A stretch of 64,000 bases of DNA from Rhodococcus pseudokoreensis (lineage in GTDB: Bacteria > Actinomycetota > Actinomycetes > Mycobacteriales > Mycobacteriaceae): the NCBI RefSeq assembly GCF_017068395.1, contig NZ_CP070619.1, positions 1,922,001 to 1,986,000 of the forward strand. Direction: 5' to 3'. A model generated the notes under the pieces. That model saw only the letters and a list, made by a program, of their open reading frames with translations. It was not told the DNA's origin and did not search any database. The stretch's first letter is position 1, and each line of letters starts with the position of its first letter. Below, in pieces: positions 49,404 through 58,543 of this stretch. A program made the translations under genes and the position numbers.

Positions 49404-49835
49404 ATGCCTTCCGACCGCGCGCTCAAGTTCATGAATGCCGCACATCGCGTCCTCCTGCGCGTCACGGGCGGGCGGGTCGGGCGGAGTTTCGGCAAGATGC
49501 CGGCGGTGGAGTTGACGACCGTCGGCCGCAAGTCCGGGAAGGTGCACACCGTCATGCTCACCGTGCCGGTGACGGAGGGCGACACCCACGTCGTCGTGGC
49601 GTCACGCGGCGGCGACGACCGCCACCCCGCATGGTTCCTGAACCTGCAGGCCAATCCGGTGGTCCAACTGTCGGTCCAGGGGCAGCCCGCGCAGTCCATG
49701 CGCGCCCGCGTGGCAAACCCCGAGGAGCGGGCCCGGTTGTGGCCTCAGGTGACCGCCGCCTACAAGGGATACGCCGGATATCAGAAGCGCACGGACCGCG
49801 AGATCCCCCTGGTTCTGCTCGAACCCACAGCCTGA
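49404..49835 (+). CDS. F420-dependent nitroreductase-like protein (DUF385/DDN family)
   Basis: 143 aa split-beta-barrel protein. VELTTVGRKSGKVHTVML and VVASRGGDDRHPAWFLNLQA are the signatures of the deazaflavin-dependent DDN family, where the RKSG lysine region and the GG-x-x-HPxWxxNL stretch bind F420 or lipid quinone. Members reduce quinones or nitro compounds with F420H2. It has its own leaderless promoter 47 nt after the MFS gene. Confidence 0.88.
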   Translation: MPSDRALKFMNAAHRVLLRVTGGRVGRSFGKMPAVELTTVGRKSGKVHTVMLTVPVTEGDTHVVVASRGGDDRHPAWFLNLQANPVVQLSVQGQPAQSMRARVANPEERARLWPQVTAAYKGYAGYQKRTDREIPLVLLEPTA

Positions 49836-49960
49836 CACCGGTCACCGCCGGCAGAACACGGTTCGGTTGCAGTCCGGCGCTGTGAGCCGGATCCGCCCTT
49901 AACCTCGACCTCACCCTTATAGATTTGCGCATTCCGGGCAGGCGAGGTTTGGGGAACGAC

Positions 49961-51415
49961 GTGAACACTGACGATGCTGCGCTGCACAAATCCCGGCTGC
50001 ACTCGTCCCGCACCCGGCACCTGCCGCGGCGCGGGTGGATCACCGCGGCCCTGACGCTGCTCGTCCTCATGCTTGCGCCGGCACCGTCGGCGACGGCCGA
50101 AGCCATCGTGCAACCGGTGGCCGCCGACCCGAGCGTCGTCCGCGCCTCCGACGGCATGTTCTACATGTACACGACCGCCGACGACTGGGGCGACGGCCAG
50201 GGCATGCACAACATGTCGATCTTCAAATCCGCCGACCTCATGGACTGGATGTACCTCGGCGACGTCTTCCCCGACCGGCCCGCGTGGCATCCGGACGGCA
50301 AGTTGGCGTGGGCACCGAACGTCCTCGAAACCGACGGCCACTACAGCCTCTACTACTCGCTCTACGACGACGCGAATCCGTGCATCGGTCTCGCCACCGC
50401 GGATCGGCCCACCGGACCGTGGAACGACCTCGGCCGGCCTGTCTTCTGCGCCCACGACGTCGGGGTCGGCGGCACCATCGACCCGTTCGTGTGGGACGAC
50501 GGAACGACGAAGACGATGTTCGTCGGCAACTTCCAGGGCGTCCACGCCATCCCGCTCAGCGCGGACGGCACCGCGGCGGCCGGCGAACCCGTGCGCGTCG
50601 CCGACGAACGCTTCGAAGGCCCCTACGTCGAATTCCACGACGGCTACTACTACCTGTTCCTCTCGGCCGGCAACTGCTGCAACGGCGCCGACACCGCCTA
50701 CCGCGTCCTCGTCGGCCGGTCCGAATCGCTCACCGGACCGTACCTCGACCGGAAAGGGCAGGACCTCAACGACGGTGGCGGCGCCCTCATCCTCGCCGGC
50801 AGCGAACCGTGGGCCGGACCGGGCCACAACACGGTGGTCTCCGACGACGCGGGCGCGGATTGGATCGTGTACCACGCCATTCCGCGCGACAACCGCGATC
50901 TGCCCAGCGGGGCCCGGCGCCGCGAAGGGATGATCGACCGGATCGTCTGGGCGAACGGCTGGCCCGAGGTCGGCGACGGTTCACCCGCATCGACCGGGCC
51001 GGCAAACCCCGACACGGATCTGCCGGTGCGGGTCACGCTGCGCGCCGACTCCGACACGACGCTGCCCGGGGACGGCGGGACCGTCGACGCCACCATGCTC
51101 GTCGAGGCACCCGACGATCGCCCGTACACCGGCCAGGTGTGGGTAAGCGCCGTGTCGCCCGACAACCGGACGAGTGATCCGTTCTTCGGGCCGATCGACG
51201 TCGACCTGCAACCCGGCGAGGTCCTCGAGGAGGCCATCACCTACACGGTCCCGGGTGATGCGGTCGCGGGCACCTACTACGCCTACGCCTTCGCGGGCAG
51301 CTACCCCGACGAGACCGTCGAATTCGGCACGATCCACGCCGTCAAGACCGGCGACGAGGCGAGGATCAGCCCGGTCCGCTCGGTGTCGCTGCACCTCGGC
51401 AAGCTCGCGCGCTGA
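49961..51415 (+). CDS. secreted glycoside hydrolase family 43-like protein
   Basis: 484 aa. The N-terminal signal peptide is ITAALTLLVLMLAPAPSATA. The five-bladed propeller shows ADPSVVRASDGMFYMYTT (catalytic Asp ~56), GGTIDPFVWDDG (second Asp) and FEGPYVEFHDGYYYLFLSAG (general-acid Glu), the layout of GH43 arabinanases/xylosidases. A C-terminal ~130-residue beta domain follows. It probably cleaves arabinan- or xylan-type polymers outside the cell, or the organism's own arabinan. GTG 49961 is preferred (GGGGAA upstream); the TTG at 49925 adds only 12 residues. Confidence 0.85.
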   Translation: MNTDDAALHKSRLHSSRTRHLPRRGWITAALTLLVLMLAPAPSATAEAIVQPVAADPSVVRASDGMFYMYTTADDWGDGQGMHNMSIFKSADLMDWMYLGDVFPDRPAWHPDGKLAWAPNVLETDGHYSLYYSLYDDANPCIGLATADRPTGPWNDLGRPVFCAHDVGVGGTIDPFVWDDGTTKTMFVGNFQGVHAIPLSADGTAAAGEPVRVADERFEGPYVEFHDGYYYLFLSAGNCCNGADTAYRVLVGRSESLTGPYLDRKGQDLNDGGGALILAGSEPWAGPGHNTVVSDDAGADWIVYHAIPRDNRDLPSGARRREGMIDRIVWANGWPEVGDGSPASTGPANPDTDLPVRVTLRADSDTTLPGDGGTVDATMLVEAPDDRPYTGQVWVSAVSPDNRTSDPFFGPIDVDLQPGEVLEEAITYTVPGDAVAGTYYAYAFAGSYPDETVEFGTIHAVKTGDEARISPVRSVSLHLGKLAR

Positions 51416-51447
51416 CGGCCAGCTGTTCCGCTTCGGCCGATCTCGAC

Positions 51448-51502
51448 AACCGATTCGGTTCCCAAAACTGACATACACAACGAAATCGGTAACAAATTTC
51501 GT
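51448..51502. promoter_or_regulatory. palindromic operator candidates upstream of the amine-catabolism operon
   Basis: A perfect 13-bp palindrome AACCGA-T-TCGGTT lies at 51448-51460. ACGAAAT (51480-51486) and ATTTCGT (51496-51502) form a perfect 7-bp inverted repeat with a 9-bp centre. They sit about 100-150 bp before the first gene, so one may be a site for the operon's Lrp-type regulator. The first might also act as a weak terminator of the GH43 gene. Confidence 0.45.
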
Positions 51503-51599
51503 CGCTGGCTATTGAAATAGTGGCGCCGCCGCGTCAGGATGGGTCACGGTGACGTGCCTCACACGTCACCTTCGGTCAGTCCATCGACAAAGGTGCTAC

Positions 51600-53024
51600 A
51601 TGCTGCAGACAGTGTTCGAGAAGCAACCACCGAACGCCACGGTCGTCGACCATGCGCTCCGGCGCACCCGGTTGGCACCGTTCTGGATCGAGGACGTCGC
51701 CGACACCCCCACCTACCCGGCCGCCACGGCCGACGCCGCATACGACCTGGTGGTCGTCGGCGGCGGATACACCGGACTCTGGAGTGCGCTCCTCGCCAAG
51801 CAACGCCACCCCGAACTGTCCGTCGCCCTCGTGGAGGGCGAGACCATCGGGTGGGCCGCATCCGGCCGCAACGGCGGATTCGTCGAGGCCAGCCTGACCC
51901 ACGGCAGCGAGAACGGCCGCCGGCGCTGGCCGGAGGAGATCGACACCCTCGAATCGCTCGGGCTCGAGAACCTCGACGCCATCGAGAAGACGGTCCACAC
52001 CCTCGGCCTGGACTGCGATTTCGAACGGAACGGCGCCATCTCGGTCGCCATCGCCGACTACCAGGCCGAGGAAGCGCTCGGCACCCCGCCGAGCGCCACG
52101 ACCACGGTGCTGGACGGGCCCGCGATGCGCGCGCAGGTGAACTCGCCGACGTACCTGGCCGGGGTGTGGGACAAGACGTCCACCGCGCTGGTGCATCCGG
52201 CCAAGCTCGCCACCGAACTCGGCCGGGTCTGCGCGGAGCACGGCGTCGAAATCCACGAGCACACCAAGGTTCTCGATCTCGTCCGATCCCGCTCGTCGTC
52301 CCGGGTCGGCGTCCGGACGGCCCGCGCGACCCTGTCGGCGGACCGAGTGATCCTGGCAACCAACGCCTTTCCGTCCCTGCTGAAGCGGTACCGGCTGCAC
52401 ACGGTTCCGGTGTACGACTACGTCCTGATGACCGAGCCGCTGTCCGACGCCCAGCTCGCGGACGTGGGATGGTCTGCCCGGCAGGGCATCGCCGACATGT
52501 CCAACCAGTTCCACTACTACCGGCTCACCCGGGACAACAGGATCCTCTGGGGCGGCTACGACGCCATCTACCACTTCGGGCGCGGCCTGAACCACGACCT
52601 CGAAGACCGACCCGAGTCCCATGCGACGCTCGCGCGGCACTTCTTCACCACGTTTCCCCAGCTCGAGGGTCTCGAGTTCACGCACCGGTGGGGCGGCGTC
52701 ATCGACACGTCGACGCGCTTCTGCTCGTTCTTCGGGTCCGCCGCGAAGGGCCGCATCGCCTACGCCGCCGGCTTCACCGGTCTCGGCGTCGGCGCCTCAC
52801 GGTTCGCGGCGAACGTCATGCTCGACAAGGTCGCCGGCGAGAAGACGGCCCTGACCGAGTTGGCCCTGGTGAAGGACATGCCGCTCCCCTTCCCGCCGGA
52901 GCCGCTGGCGGCAGCGGGCATCAACGCCACCCGCTGGTCGCTCGATCGCGCCGACCACAACGAAGGCCGACGGAACGTCTTCCTCAAGGCCCTCGACGCC
53001 GTCGGCCTGGGATTCGATTCGTGA
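51600..53024 (+). CDS. FAD-dependent amine oxidoreductase (PuuB/DAO type)
   Basis: 474 aa. FAD-binding Rossmann motif LVVVGGGYTGLWSALLA (~residues 50-66), GWAASGRNGGFVEA as in gamma-glutamylputrescine oxidase and other DAO proteins, and a C-terminal GFTGLGVGASRFAANVMLDK FAD-sealing segment. It oxidises a primary or secondary amine to an aldehyde with H2O2 or electron transfer. The ATG at 51600 has AAAGGTG upstream. Downstream aminotransferase and aldehyde dehydrogenase genes suggest a polyamine or similar amine as substrate. No PuuA-like glutamylating enzyme is in the window. Confidence 0.87.
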   Translation: MLQTVFEKQPPNATVVDHALRRTRLAPFWIEDVADTPTYPAATADAAYDLVVVGGGYTGLWSALLAKQRHPELSVALVEGETIGWAASGRNGGFVEASLTHGSENGRRRWPEEIDTLESLGLENLDAIEKTVHTLGLDCDFERNGAISVAIADYQAEEALGTPPSATTTVLDGPAMRAQVNSPTYLAGVWDKTSTALVHPAKLATELGRVCAEHGVEIHEHTKVLDLVRSRSSSRVGVRTARATLSADRVILATNAFPSLLKRYRLHTVPVYDYVLMTEPLSDAQLADVGWSARQGIADMSNQFHYYRLTRDNRILWGGYDAIYHFGRGLNHDLEDRPESHATLARHFFTTFPQLEGLEFTHRWGGVIDTSTRFCSFFGSAAKGRIAYAAGFTGLGVGASRFAANVMLDKVAGEKTALTELALVKDMPLPFPPEPLAAAGINATRWSLDRADHNEGRRNVFLKALDAVGLGFDS

Positions 53025-53398
53025 CCGCCGTCCACACCGACGAGTCCTGGCTTTCCGGACCCCACACCGCGGCTCGGACCGCCGATCTCACCTATCACCG
53101 CCTGCCCGCCGACCAGGTCGTCGGCGAGGGAGCGCCGCTGGTCGGCGAACGAGTGCTCGGCGACTTCGCCGGCGTCACCGTCGGCATGTGGGAGATCGAG
53201 CCCAGCGTCTCGTGCGACGTCGAGATCGACGAGGTGTTCGTGGTGCTCAGCGGCGACGCGACCGTGCAGTTCGAGGACGGCACCCCGGATCTCGACCTCG
53301 GTCCCGGCAGTGTCGTTCGCGTGCGGGCCGGTCAGAAGACCCGGTGGATCGTGCGCGACACCCTGCGGAAGGTATTCCTCGCCGCGCCGACCCCCTAG
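53021..53398 (+). CDS. cupin-domain protein
   Basis: 125 aa. It is coupled to the oxidase gene by a GTGA overlap. A small cupin barrel has GMWEIEPSVSCDVEIDEVFV and LGPGSVVRVRAGQKTRWIV. It resembles the DUF861/cupin_3 group, with the metal-binding His of motif 1 mostly absent. Such proteins often accompany PuuB-type oxidases; the role is unproven. No other start fits the overlap. Confidence 0.8.
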   Translation: MTAVHTDESWLSGPHTAARTADLTYHRLPADQVVGEGAPLVGERVLGDFAGVTVGMWEIEPSVSCDVEIDEVFVVLSGDATVQFEDGTPDLDLGPGSVVRVRAGQKTRWIVRDTLRKVFLAAPTP

Positions 53399-53475
53399 CC
53401 CCGAAAACCGCTGCACCCCTTAATCACACCTGCCCGGGCACTCAGACCCACAGCCACACCTCGAGGGAGTATGAA

Positions 53476-55002
53476 TTGAGCATTGCCGAACCTCCACCCT
53501 TGAAGACCCAGACCCCCGATCCGCTCGGCCCCGCGAAGGGGCTCAACAGCGGCGCACTGGGATTGATCGGCAACACGGTGATCGGGCTGTCCTCCGTCGC
53601 ACCGGCCTACAGCCTCGCCGCGACGCTGGGATACGTCGTACTGGCGGTCGGCGAGAAGGCACCGTCGATGTTCCTCGTCGCCTTCATTCCGATGCTGCTC
53701 ACGGCGTTCGCCTACCGCGAGCTGAATCGGGACACCCCGGACTGCGGGACCTCGTTCACCTGGGGCACCAAGGCGTTCGGTCCGTGGGTCGGCTGGATGG
53801 CGGGGTGGGGGCTCGCCGTATCCGCGATCATCGTCCTCGCCAACACCGCGGAGATCGCCGCGATCTACCTGTTCGAGGTGCTCGGGTTGCACGCGGCGGC
53901 CGAATCGCTGGCCGCGAAGGTGCTGCTGGGATGCTTCTTCATCGCGGCCATGACGTACGTCAGTTTCCGCGGCATCCTCATCAGCGAACGGCTGCAGAAC
54001 GTCCTCATCGCCGTGCAGTTCGCCGTCCTCATCGGTGTCAGCGTCCTCGCGTTGGCGAAGGTGTTCGGCGGCACCGCCGGCCCGCAGGCGGTCACCCCGC
54101 AACTCGACTGGATCATCCCGACCGGCGTCTCGATGTCGAGTGCCGCGCAGGCGATCATCCTGTGCATCTTCATCTACTGGGGGTGGGACGCCTGCCTCGC
54201 CGTGGGTGAGGAGACGAAGGATTCCGAGCGGACGCCGGGCCGCGCCGCGGTGTTGACGACGGTCATCCTCGTGGCCACGTACGTGCTGGTCGGATACGCG
54301 GTCCAGTCGTTCGCCGGGTTCGGCGACACCGGGATCGGACTGAACAACCCCGAGAACGTCGACGACGTGCTGACCACCCTGGGCGGGCCGGTCGCGGGGC
54401 CGGTGGCCGCGTCGTTGCTGCTGCTGACGGTGTCGATCTCCGCGCTCTCCTCCACCCAGACCACCATCCTGCCGACGGCGCGCGGAACGCTGTCGATGGC
54501 GGTCTACGAGGCGCTGCCGAAACGGTTCGCGTCCGTGCACCCCCGATACATGACACCCGGCTTCGGAACCCTCGTCATGGGGGCGGCGGCGCTGCTGTTC
54601 TACCTGGTGCTGTCGTTCGCCAGTTCCAACGCGTTGCAGGATTCGGTGGCCTCGCTCGGGCTCGCGGTGGCCTTCTATTACGGGATCACCGCCTACGCCT
54701 GCGTCTGGTACTTCCGGCGGACCCTGTTCGACTCGACCCGGAATCTGTTCATGCGCGGCATCTTCCCGCTGCTCGGTGCCCTCTGCATGACGTGGGCCTT
54801 CATTCAGAGTGCCGTCGACATGCTGCGTCCCGACTACGGATTCACCGCGTTCGGCCCGTTCGGTGGTGTGTTCGTTCTCGGCGTCGGCATGCTGGTCGTC
54901 GGAATCCCCCTGATGTTGGTGTGTTTCGCCACCGGGTCCAAGAACTTCTTCCGCGGACGCACCCTCACCGCCGACACGGAAGTGAAGGTGCCCGAGCAAT
55001 GA
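53476..55002 (+). CDS. APC-family amino acid/amine permease
   Basis: 508 aa with 12 or more transmembrane segments. The N-terminal GALGLIGNTVIGLSSVAPAY resembles the first helix of APC transporters, and PDCGTSFTWGTKAFGPWVGW is the second conserved motif. It likely imports the amine or amino acid degraded by the surrounding enzymes. The TTG at 53476 has GAGGGAG 6-7 nt upstream and gives a normal N-terminus. It lies 77 bp after the cupin gene in the same operon. Confidence 0.9.
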   Translation: MSIAEPPPLKTQTPDPLGPAKGLNSGALGLIGNTVIGLSSVAPAYSLAATLGYVVLAVGEKAPSMFLVAFIPMLLTAFAYRELNRDTPDCGTSFTWGTKAFGPWVGWMAGWGLAVSAIIVLANTAEIAAIYLFEVLGLHAAAESLAAKVLLGCFFIAAMTYVSFRGILISERLQNVLIAVQFAVLIGVSVLALAKVFGGTAGPQAVTPQLDWIIPTGVSMSSAAQAIILCIFIYWGWDACLAVGEETKDSERTPGRAAVLTTVILVATYVLVGYAVQSFAGFGDTGIGLNNPENVDDVLTTLGGPVAGPVAASLLLLTVSISALSSTQTTILPTARGTLSMAVYEALPKRFASVHPRYMTPGFGTLVMGAAALLFYLVLSFASSNALQDSVASLGLAVAFYYGITAYACVWYFRRTLFDSTRNLFMRGIFPLLGALCMTWAFIQSAVDMLRPDYGFTAFGPFGGVFVLGVGMLVVGIPLMLVCFATGSKNFFRGRTLTADTEVKVPEQ

Positions 55003-55088
55003 GCGCCGAAGCCACCGGGAAGAGGCGATAGTTTCCACAATGTCCGAGCCGATTGTCTTCGACACAGTGAGCAAGGGAGGATTCGACC

Positions 55089-55550
55089 ATGTCTGAGCAG
55101 CCCGCGTCTCTCGATCCCGTGTCCAAGCAGATCATCGAGCAACTTCAAGAGGATGGACGACGGTCGTACGCGGCCATCGGCAAGGTCGTCGGATTGTCGG
55201 AAGCGGCTGTACGCCAACGCGTGCAGAAGCTGATCGACACCGGCGTCACCCAGATCGTCGCGGTCACCGACCCCGTGCAAGTGGGATTCTCCCGCCAGGC
55301 CATGGTCGGGATCCGCTGCTCGGGTGACGTCACCGAGATCGCCGCCCGGCTCGCCGACGTCGACGCCATCGACTACGTCGTGCTGACGGCAGGCGCCTAC
55401 GACATTCTGGCCGAGATCGTGTGCGAGAACGACGACCACCTCCTGACCGTGCTCAACAAAGAGATTCGCACCATTCCCGGCGTGCTCGGCACCGAGACGA
55501 TGGTGTACCTGAAACTTGTCAAGCAGCAATATGATTGGGGAACCCGATGA
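55089..55550 (+). CDS. Lrp/AsnC-family transcriptional regulator
   Basis: 153 aa. It has the N-terminal winged HTH LDPVSKQIIEQLQEDGRRSY and IGKVVGLSEAAVRQRVQKL, then a RAM/ligand domain (VGIRCSGDVTEIAARLADV and AYDILAEIVCENDDHLL). It probably senses an amino acid or amine and controls this operon, perhaps through the inverted repeat at 51480-51502. AGGGAGG precedes the ATG. Its stop overlaps the next ATG as ATGA. Confidence 0.93.
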   Translation: MSEQPASLDPVSKQIIEQLQEDGRRSYAAIGKVVGLSEAAVRQRVQKLIDTGVTQIVAVTDPVQVGFSRQAMVGIRCSGDVTEIAARLADVDAIDYVVLTAGAYDILAEIVCENDDHLLTVLNKEIRTIPGVLGTETMVYLKLVKQQYDWGTR

Positions 55551-56932
55551 CTACGGAAACCACCTCCTCGCGCACTACAGCGGACCTCGAAGCGTCCGCC
55601 CGCCGCCACCTGTGGGGGCATTTCTCCCGGCACGGAGAGAACATCACCCCGCCGATCATCACCCGCGGCGACGGCGCCCGGATCTACGACTCCACCGGGA
55701 AGAGTTACCTCGACGGGCTGTCCGGGCTGTTCGTCGTCCAGGCCGGGCACGGCCGCCAAGAGCTCGCCGAGGCCGCCGCCAAACAGGCCGAACAACTCGC
55801 GTTCTTCCCGCTCTGGTCCTACGCCACCGAACCGGCCATCGAACTCGCCGAACGCCTCGCCGGCTACGCCCCCGGCGATCTGAACCGGGTGTTCTTCACC
55901 ACCGGCGGCGGCGAGGCCGTCGAAAGCGCCTGGAAACTGGCCAAACAGTACTTCAAACGGGTCGGCAAACCCGGCAAACACAAGGTCATCTCCCGCTCCA
56001 TCGCCTACCACGGCACCCCCCAGGGCGCGCTGGCGATCACCGGCATCCCCGCCCTCAAGGCCCCGTTCGAACCCTTGACCCCCGGCGCGTTCCGGGTCCC
56101 GAACACCAACATCTACCGCGCCCCCGACCCCCTCGGCGCCGACCCGAAGGCATTCGGGATCTGGGCCGCCGACCGGATCGCCGAGGCCATCGAATTCGAG
56201 GGACCCGACACCGTCGCCGCCGTCTTCCTCGAACCGGTGCAGAACGCCGGCGGCTGCTTCCCACCGCCGCCCGGCTACTTCGAACGGGTCCGGCAGATCT
56301 GCGACGACTACGACGTGCTGCTCGTCTCGGACGAGGTGATCTGCGCGTTCGGGCGGATCGGGTCGATGTTCGCGTGCGAGGACTTCGGGTACGTCCCCGA
56401 CATCATCACCTGCGCCAAGGGCCTGACGTCGGGGTACTCCCCGATCGGGGCGATGATCGCCTCCGACCGGTTGTTCGAACCGTTCGCGGACGGGACGTCG
56501 ATGTTCGCGCACGGCTACACCTTCGGCGGCCACCCCGTCTCCGCCGCGGTCGCATTGGCGAACCTGGACATCTTCGAACGCGAAGGCCTCAACGCGCACG
56601 TCGCCGAGCAGGCGCCGGCGTTCCGGGCCACCCTCGACAAACTCACCGATCTGCCGATGGTCGGAGACGTACGCGGGGAGGGCTTCTTCTACGGCATCGA
56701 ACTGGTCAAGGACAAGACCACCAAGGAGTCCTTCAGCGATGACGAGGCCGAGCGGATCCTGCACGGGTTCCTCTCCACCGCCCTGTTCGACGCCGGCCTG
56801 TACTGCCGCGCCGACGACCGCGGCGACCCGGTCATCCAACTCGCACCCCCACTGATCTGCGGGCAAACCGAATTCGACGAAATCGAAAACATCCTGCGCA
56901 GCGTCCTCACCGAAGCGTGGACGCTGCTGTGA
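55547..56932 (+). CDS. class III (omega) aminotransferase, putrescine/beta-alanine type
   Basis: 461 aa PLP enzyme. It has GLFVVQAGHGRQELAEAAAK at the N-terminal arm, TTGGGEAVESAWKLAKQYF for phosphate binding, VSDEVICAFGRIG with the Asp facing the pyridine nitrogen, and Lys291 in ITCAKGLTSGYSPIGA as the Schiff-base lysine. The sequence is closest in feel to SpuC/KES23360-type putrescine or diamine:pyruvate transaminases. The ATG at 55547 overlaps the regulator stop and has GGGGAA before it; the upstream in-frame start at 55535 lacks support. Confidence 0.92.
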   Translation: MTTETTSSRTTADLEASARRHLWGHFSRHGENITPPIITRGDGARIYDSTGKSYLDGLSGLFVVQAGHGRQELAEAAAKQAEQLAFFPLWSYATEPAIELAERLAGYAPGDLNRVFFTTGGGEAVESAWKLAKQYFKRVGKPGKHKVISRSIAYHGTPQGALAITGIPALKAPFEPLTPGAFRVPNTNIYRAPDPLGADPKAFGIWAADRIAEAIEFEGPDTVAAVFLEPVQNAGGCFPPPPGYFERVRQICDDYDVLLVSDEVICAFGRIGSMFACEDFGYVPDIITCAKGLTSGYSPIGAMIASDRLFEPFADGTSMFAHGYTFGGHPVSAAVALANLDIFEREGLNAHVAEQAPAFRATLDKLTDLPMVGDVRGEGFFYGIELVKDKTTKESFSDDEAERILHGFLSTALFDAGLYCRADDRGDPVIQLAPPLICGQTEFDEIENILRSVLTEAWTLL

Positions 56933-58422
56933 ACCACCAGGACCTTCCCGGGCTGTACGTCGGCGGCCGCTACCGGGACGGCGCGGCGGACGATCGGTAC
57001 GAGGTGCTCGATCCGGCCACCGGTGAGGTGGTTTCGTCCCGCACCGAGGCCTCGGTCGGCGACGTCGACGACGCGGTCGCCACCGCGAAAGCCGCCTACG
57101 CGCAGTGGTCGACGACCAGCCCTGGTGAGCGTTCCGCCGTCCTCACCCGGTGGGCCGCCGAACTCACCGAGATGTCCGACGACCTCGCGTCCACCGAAAC
57201 CCGGCAGACCGGCAAGCCGATCAAGTTGTCGACCGAGTTCGACGTCCCCGGCTCGATCGACAACGTGTCGTTCTTCGCCGGCGCGGCCCGGAATCTGGAG
57301 GGGAAGGCGTCGGGTGAGTACTCGCCCGACCACACGTCCAGCATCCGCCGGGAGCCCGTCGGGGTGATCGGGTCGATCTCGCCGTGGAACTATCCGCTGC
57401 AGATGGCGGCGTGGAAGATCCTGCCCGCCGTCGCCGCCGGCAACACCATCGTGCTCAAGCCCGCGGAGATCACTCCCCTGACGTCGCTGCTGTTCGCCGA
57501 GGCGGCGACCCGCGCCGGGATGCCGGACGGCGTCGTCAACGTGATCACCGGCCGCGGCGCGACCACCGGGGCGGCGCTGGTGTCGCACCGGGACGTGAGC
57601 ATGGTCAGCTTCACCGGATCGACTCCCGTGGGACGGCAGATCGCGGCCGCCGCGGCCGGCAAACGACTGCACCTGGAACTGGGCGGCAAGGCCCCGTTCG
57701 TGGTGTTCGACGACGCCGACCTCGACGCAGCGATCAACGGCGCCGTCGCCGGTGCCCTCATCAACTCGGGCCAGGACTGCACCGCGGCCACCCGCGCTTA
57801 CGTGCAGCGTCCGCTGTTCGACGACTTCGTCGCCGGCGTCGCCGCGCTCATGGACACCGTCCGCCTCGGCGACCCGTCCGATCCCGGCACCGACATGGGT
57901 CCGTTGGTGTCGCGGCGACAGCAGCAGCACGTCGCCGGGTTCGTCGACCGCGCCCGCGACACCGGGGCGAAGATCGTCCGCGGCGGTGCCGTCCCCGGCG
58001 GCGACCTCGCGTCCGGCTTCTACTACGAGCCGACGCTCGTCGTGGGTGCGGACCAGTCGAGCGAGATCGTGCAGCGCGAGATCTTCGGCCCCGTGCTCGT
58101 CGTCCTGCCGTTCGAGAACGATGCGGACGGCATCGCGCTGGCCAACGACACCGACTTCGGGCTGGCGGCGTCGGCGTGGACGCGGGACCTGTACCGGGCG
58201 CAGACCGCTTCCCGCGACATCGCGGCGGGCTGCGTGTGGATCAACGACCACATCCCGATCATCAGCGAAATGCCCCACGGCGGGTACAAGGCGTCCGGTT
58301 ACGGCAAGGACATGTCGACGTACTCGCTCGACGAGTACACCAACGTCAAGCACGTCATGTCCGACATCACCGGAACCGCCAGGAAGGACTGGCACCGGAC
58401 GGTGTTCGGCGACCGACACTGA
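56929..58422 (+). CDS. gamma-aminobutyraldehyde-type aldehyde dehydrogenase
   Basis: 497 aa ALDH. It has SPWNYPLQMAAWKILPAVAA, catalytic Glu250 in LELGG and Cys284 in NSGQDCTAATR; QDC-T-A is characteristic of aminobutyraldehyde dehydrogenases rather than generic ALDHs. It oxidises the aminoaldehyde made by the preceding aminotransferase or oxidase. The GTG at 56929 overlaps the aminotransferase stop (GTGA); a GTG at 56917 is possible. It is the last gene of the operon. Confidence 0.92.
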   Translation: MNHQDLPGLYVGGRYRDGAADDRYEVLDPATGEVVSSRTEASVGDVDDAVATAKAAYAQWSTTSPGERSAVLTRWAAELTEMSDDLASTETRQTGKPIKLSTEFDVPGSIDNVSFFAGAARNLEGKASGEYSPDHTSSIRREPVGVIGSISPWNYPLQMAAWKILPAVAAGNTIVLKPAEITPLTSLLFAEAATRAGMPDGVVNVITGRGATTGAALVSHRDVSMVSFTGSTPVGRQIAAAAAGKRLHLELGGKAPFVVFDDADLDAAINGAVAGALINSGQDCTAATRAYVQRPLFDDFVAGVAALMDTVRLGDPSDPGTDMGPLVSRRQQQHVAGFVDRARDTGAKIVRGGAVPGGDLASGFYYEPTLVVGADQSSEIVQREIFGPVLVVLPFENDADGIALANDTDFGLAASAWTRDLYRAQTASRDIAAGCVWINDHIPIISEMPHGGYKASGYGKDMSTYSLDEYTNVKHVMSDITGTARKDWHRTVFGDRH

Positions 58423-58500
58423 GCCCGGTCACCGGGGCGGCAGCGTGTATGCCGTCCCGGCGACCGCGCCGGTTCTGCCAAGTCGCGCCGTGTGCGGGAC

Positions 58501-58506
58501 TACGCT
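58501..58506 (+). promoter_or_regulatory. -10 element for the TerC-family gene
   Basis: TACGCT lies 37 nt before the ATG at 58544, giving a leader of about 30 nt with GGAGAGG as ribosome-binding site. The -35 is not clear. No metal-sensing riboswitch structure was recognisable. Confidence 0.4.
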
Positions 58507-58543
58507 GACGAGCAGAGCGTTCCGCTTCGACGGAGAGGCAGAC

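Noticed and set aside
47631..49835. 734-codon frame covering the MFS and DUF385 genes
   Set aside because: Out of frame with clear membrane and DUF385 motifs; only its last ~140 codons coincide with the real DUF385 frame.
53395..55074. 559-codon minus-strand frame opposite the permease
   Set aside because: Low-complexity Gln/Arg/His/Glu translation typical of antisense shadows.
58423..58543. Possible manganese riboswitch before the TerC gene
   Set aside because: The space after the -10 is only about 30 nt, too short for a yybP-ykoY-type fold.
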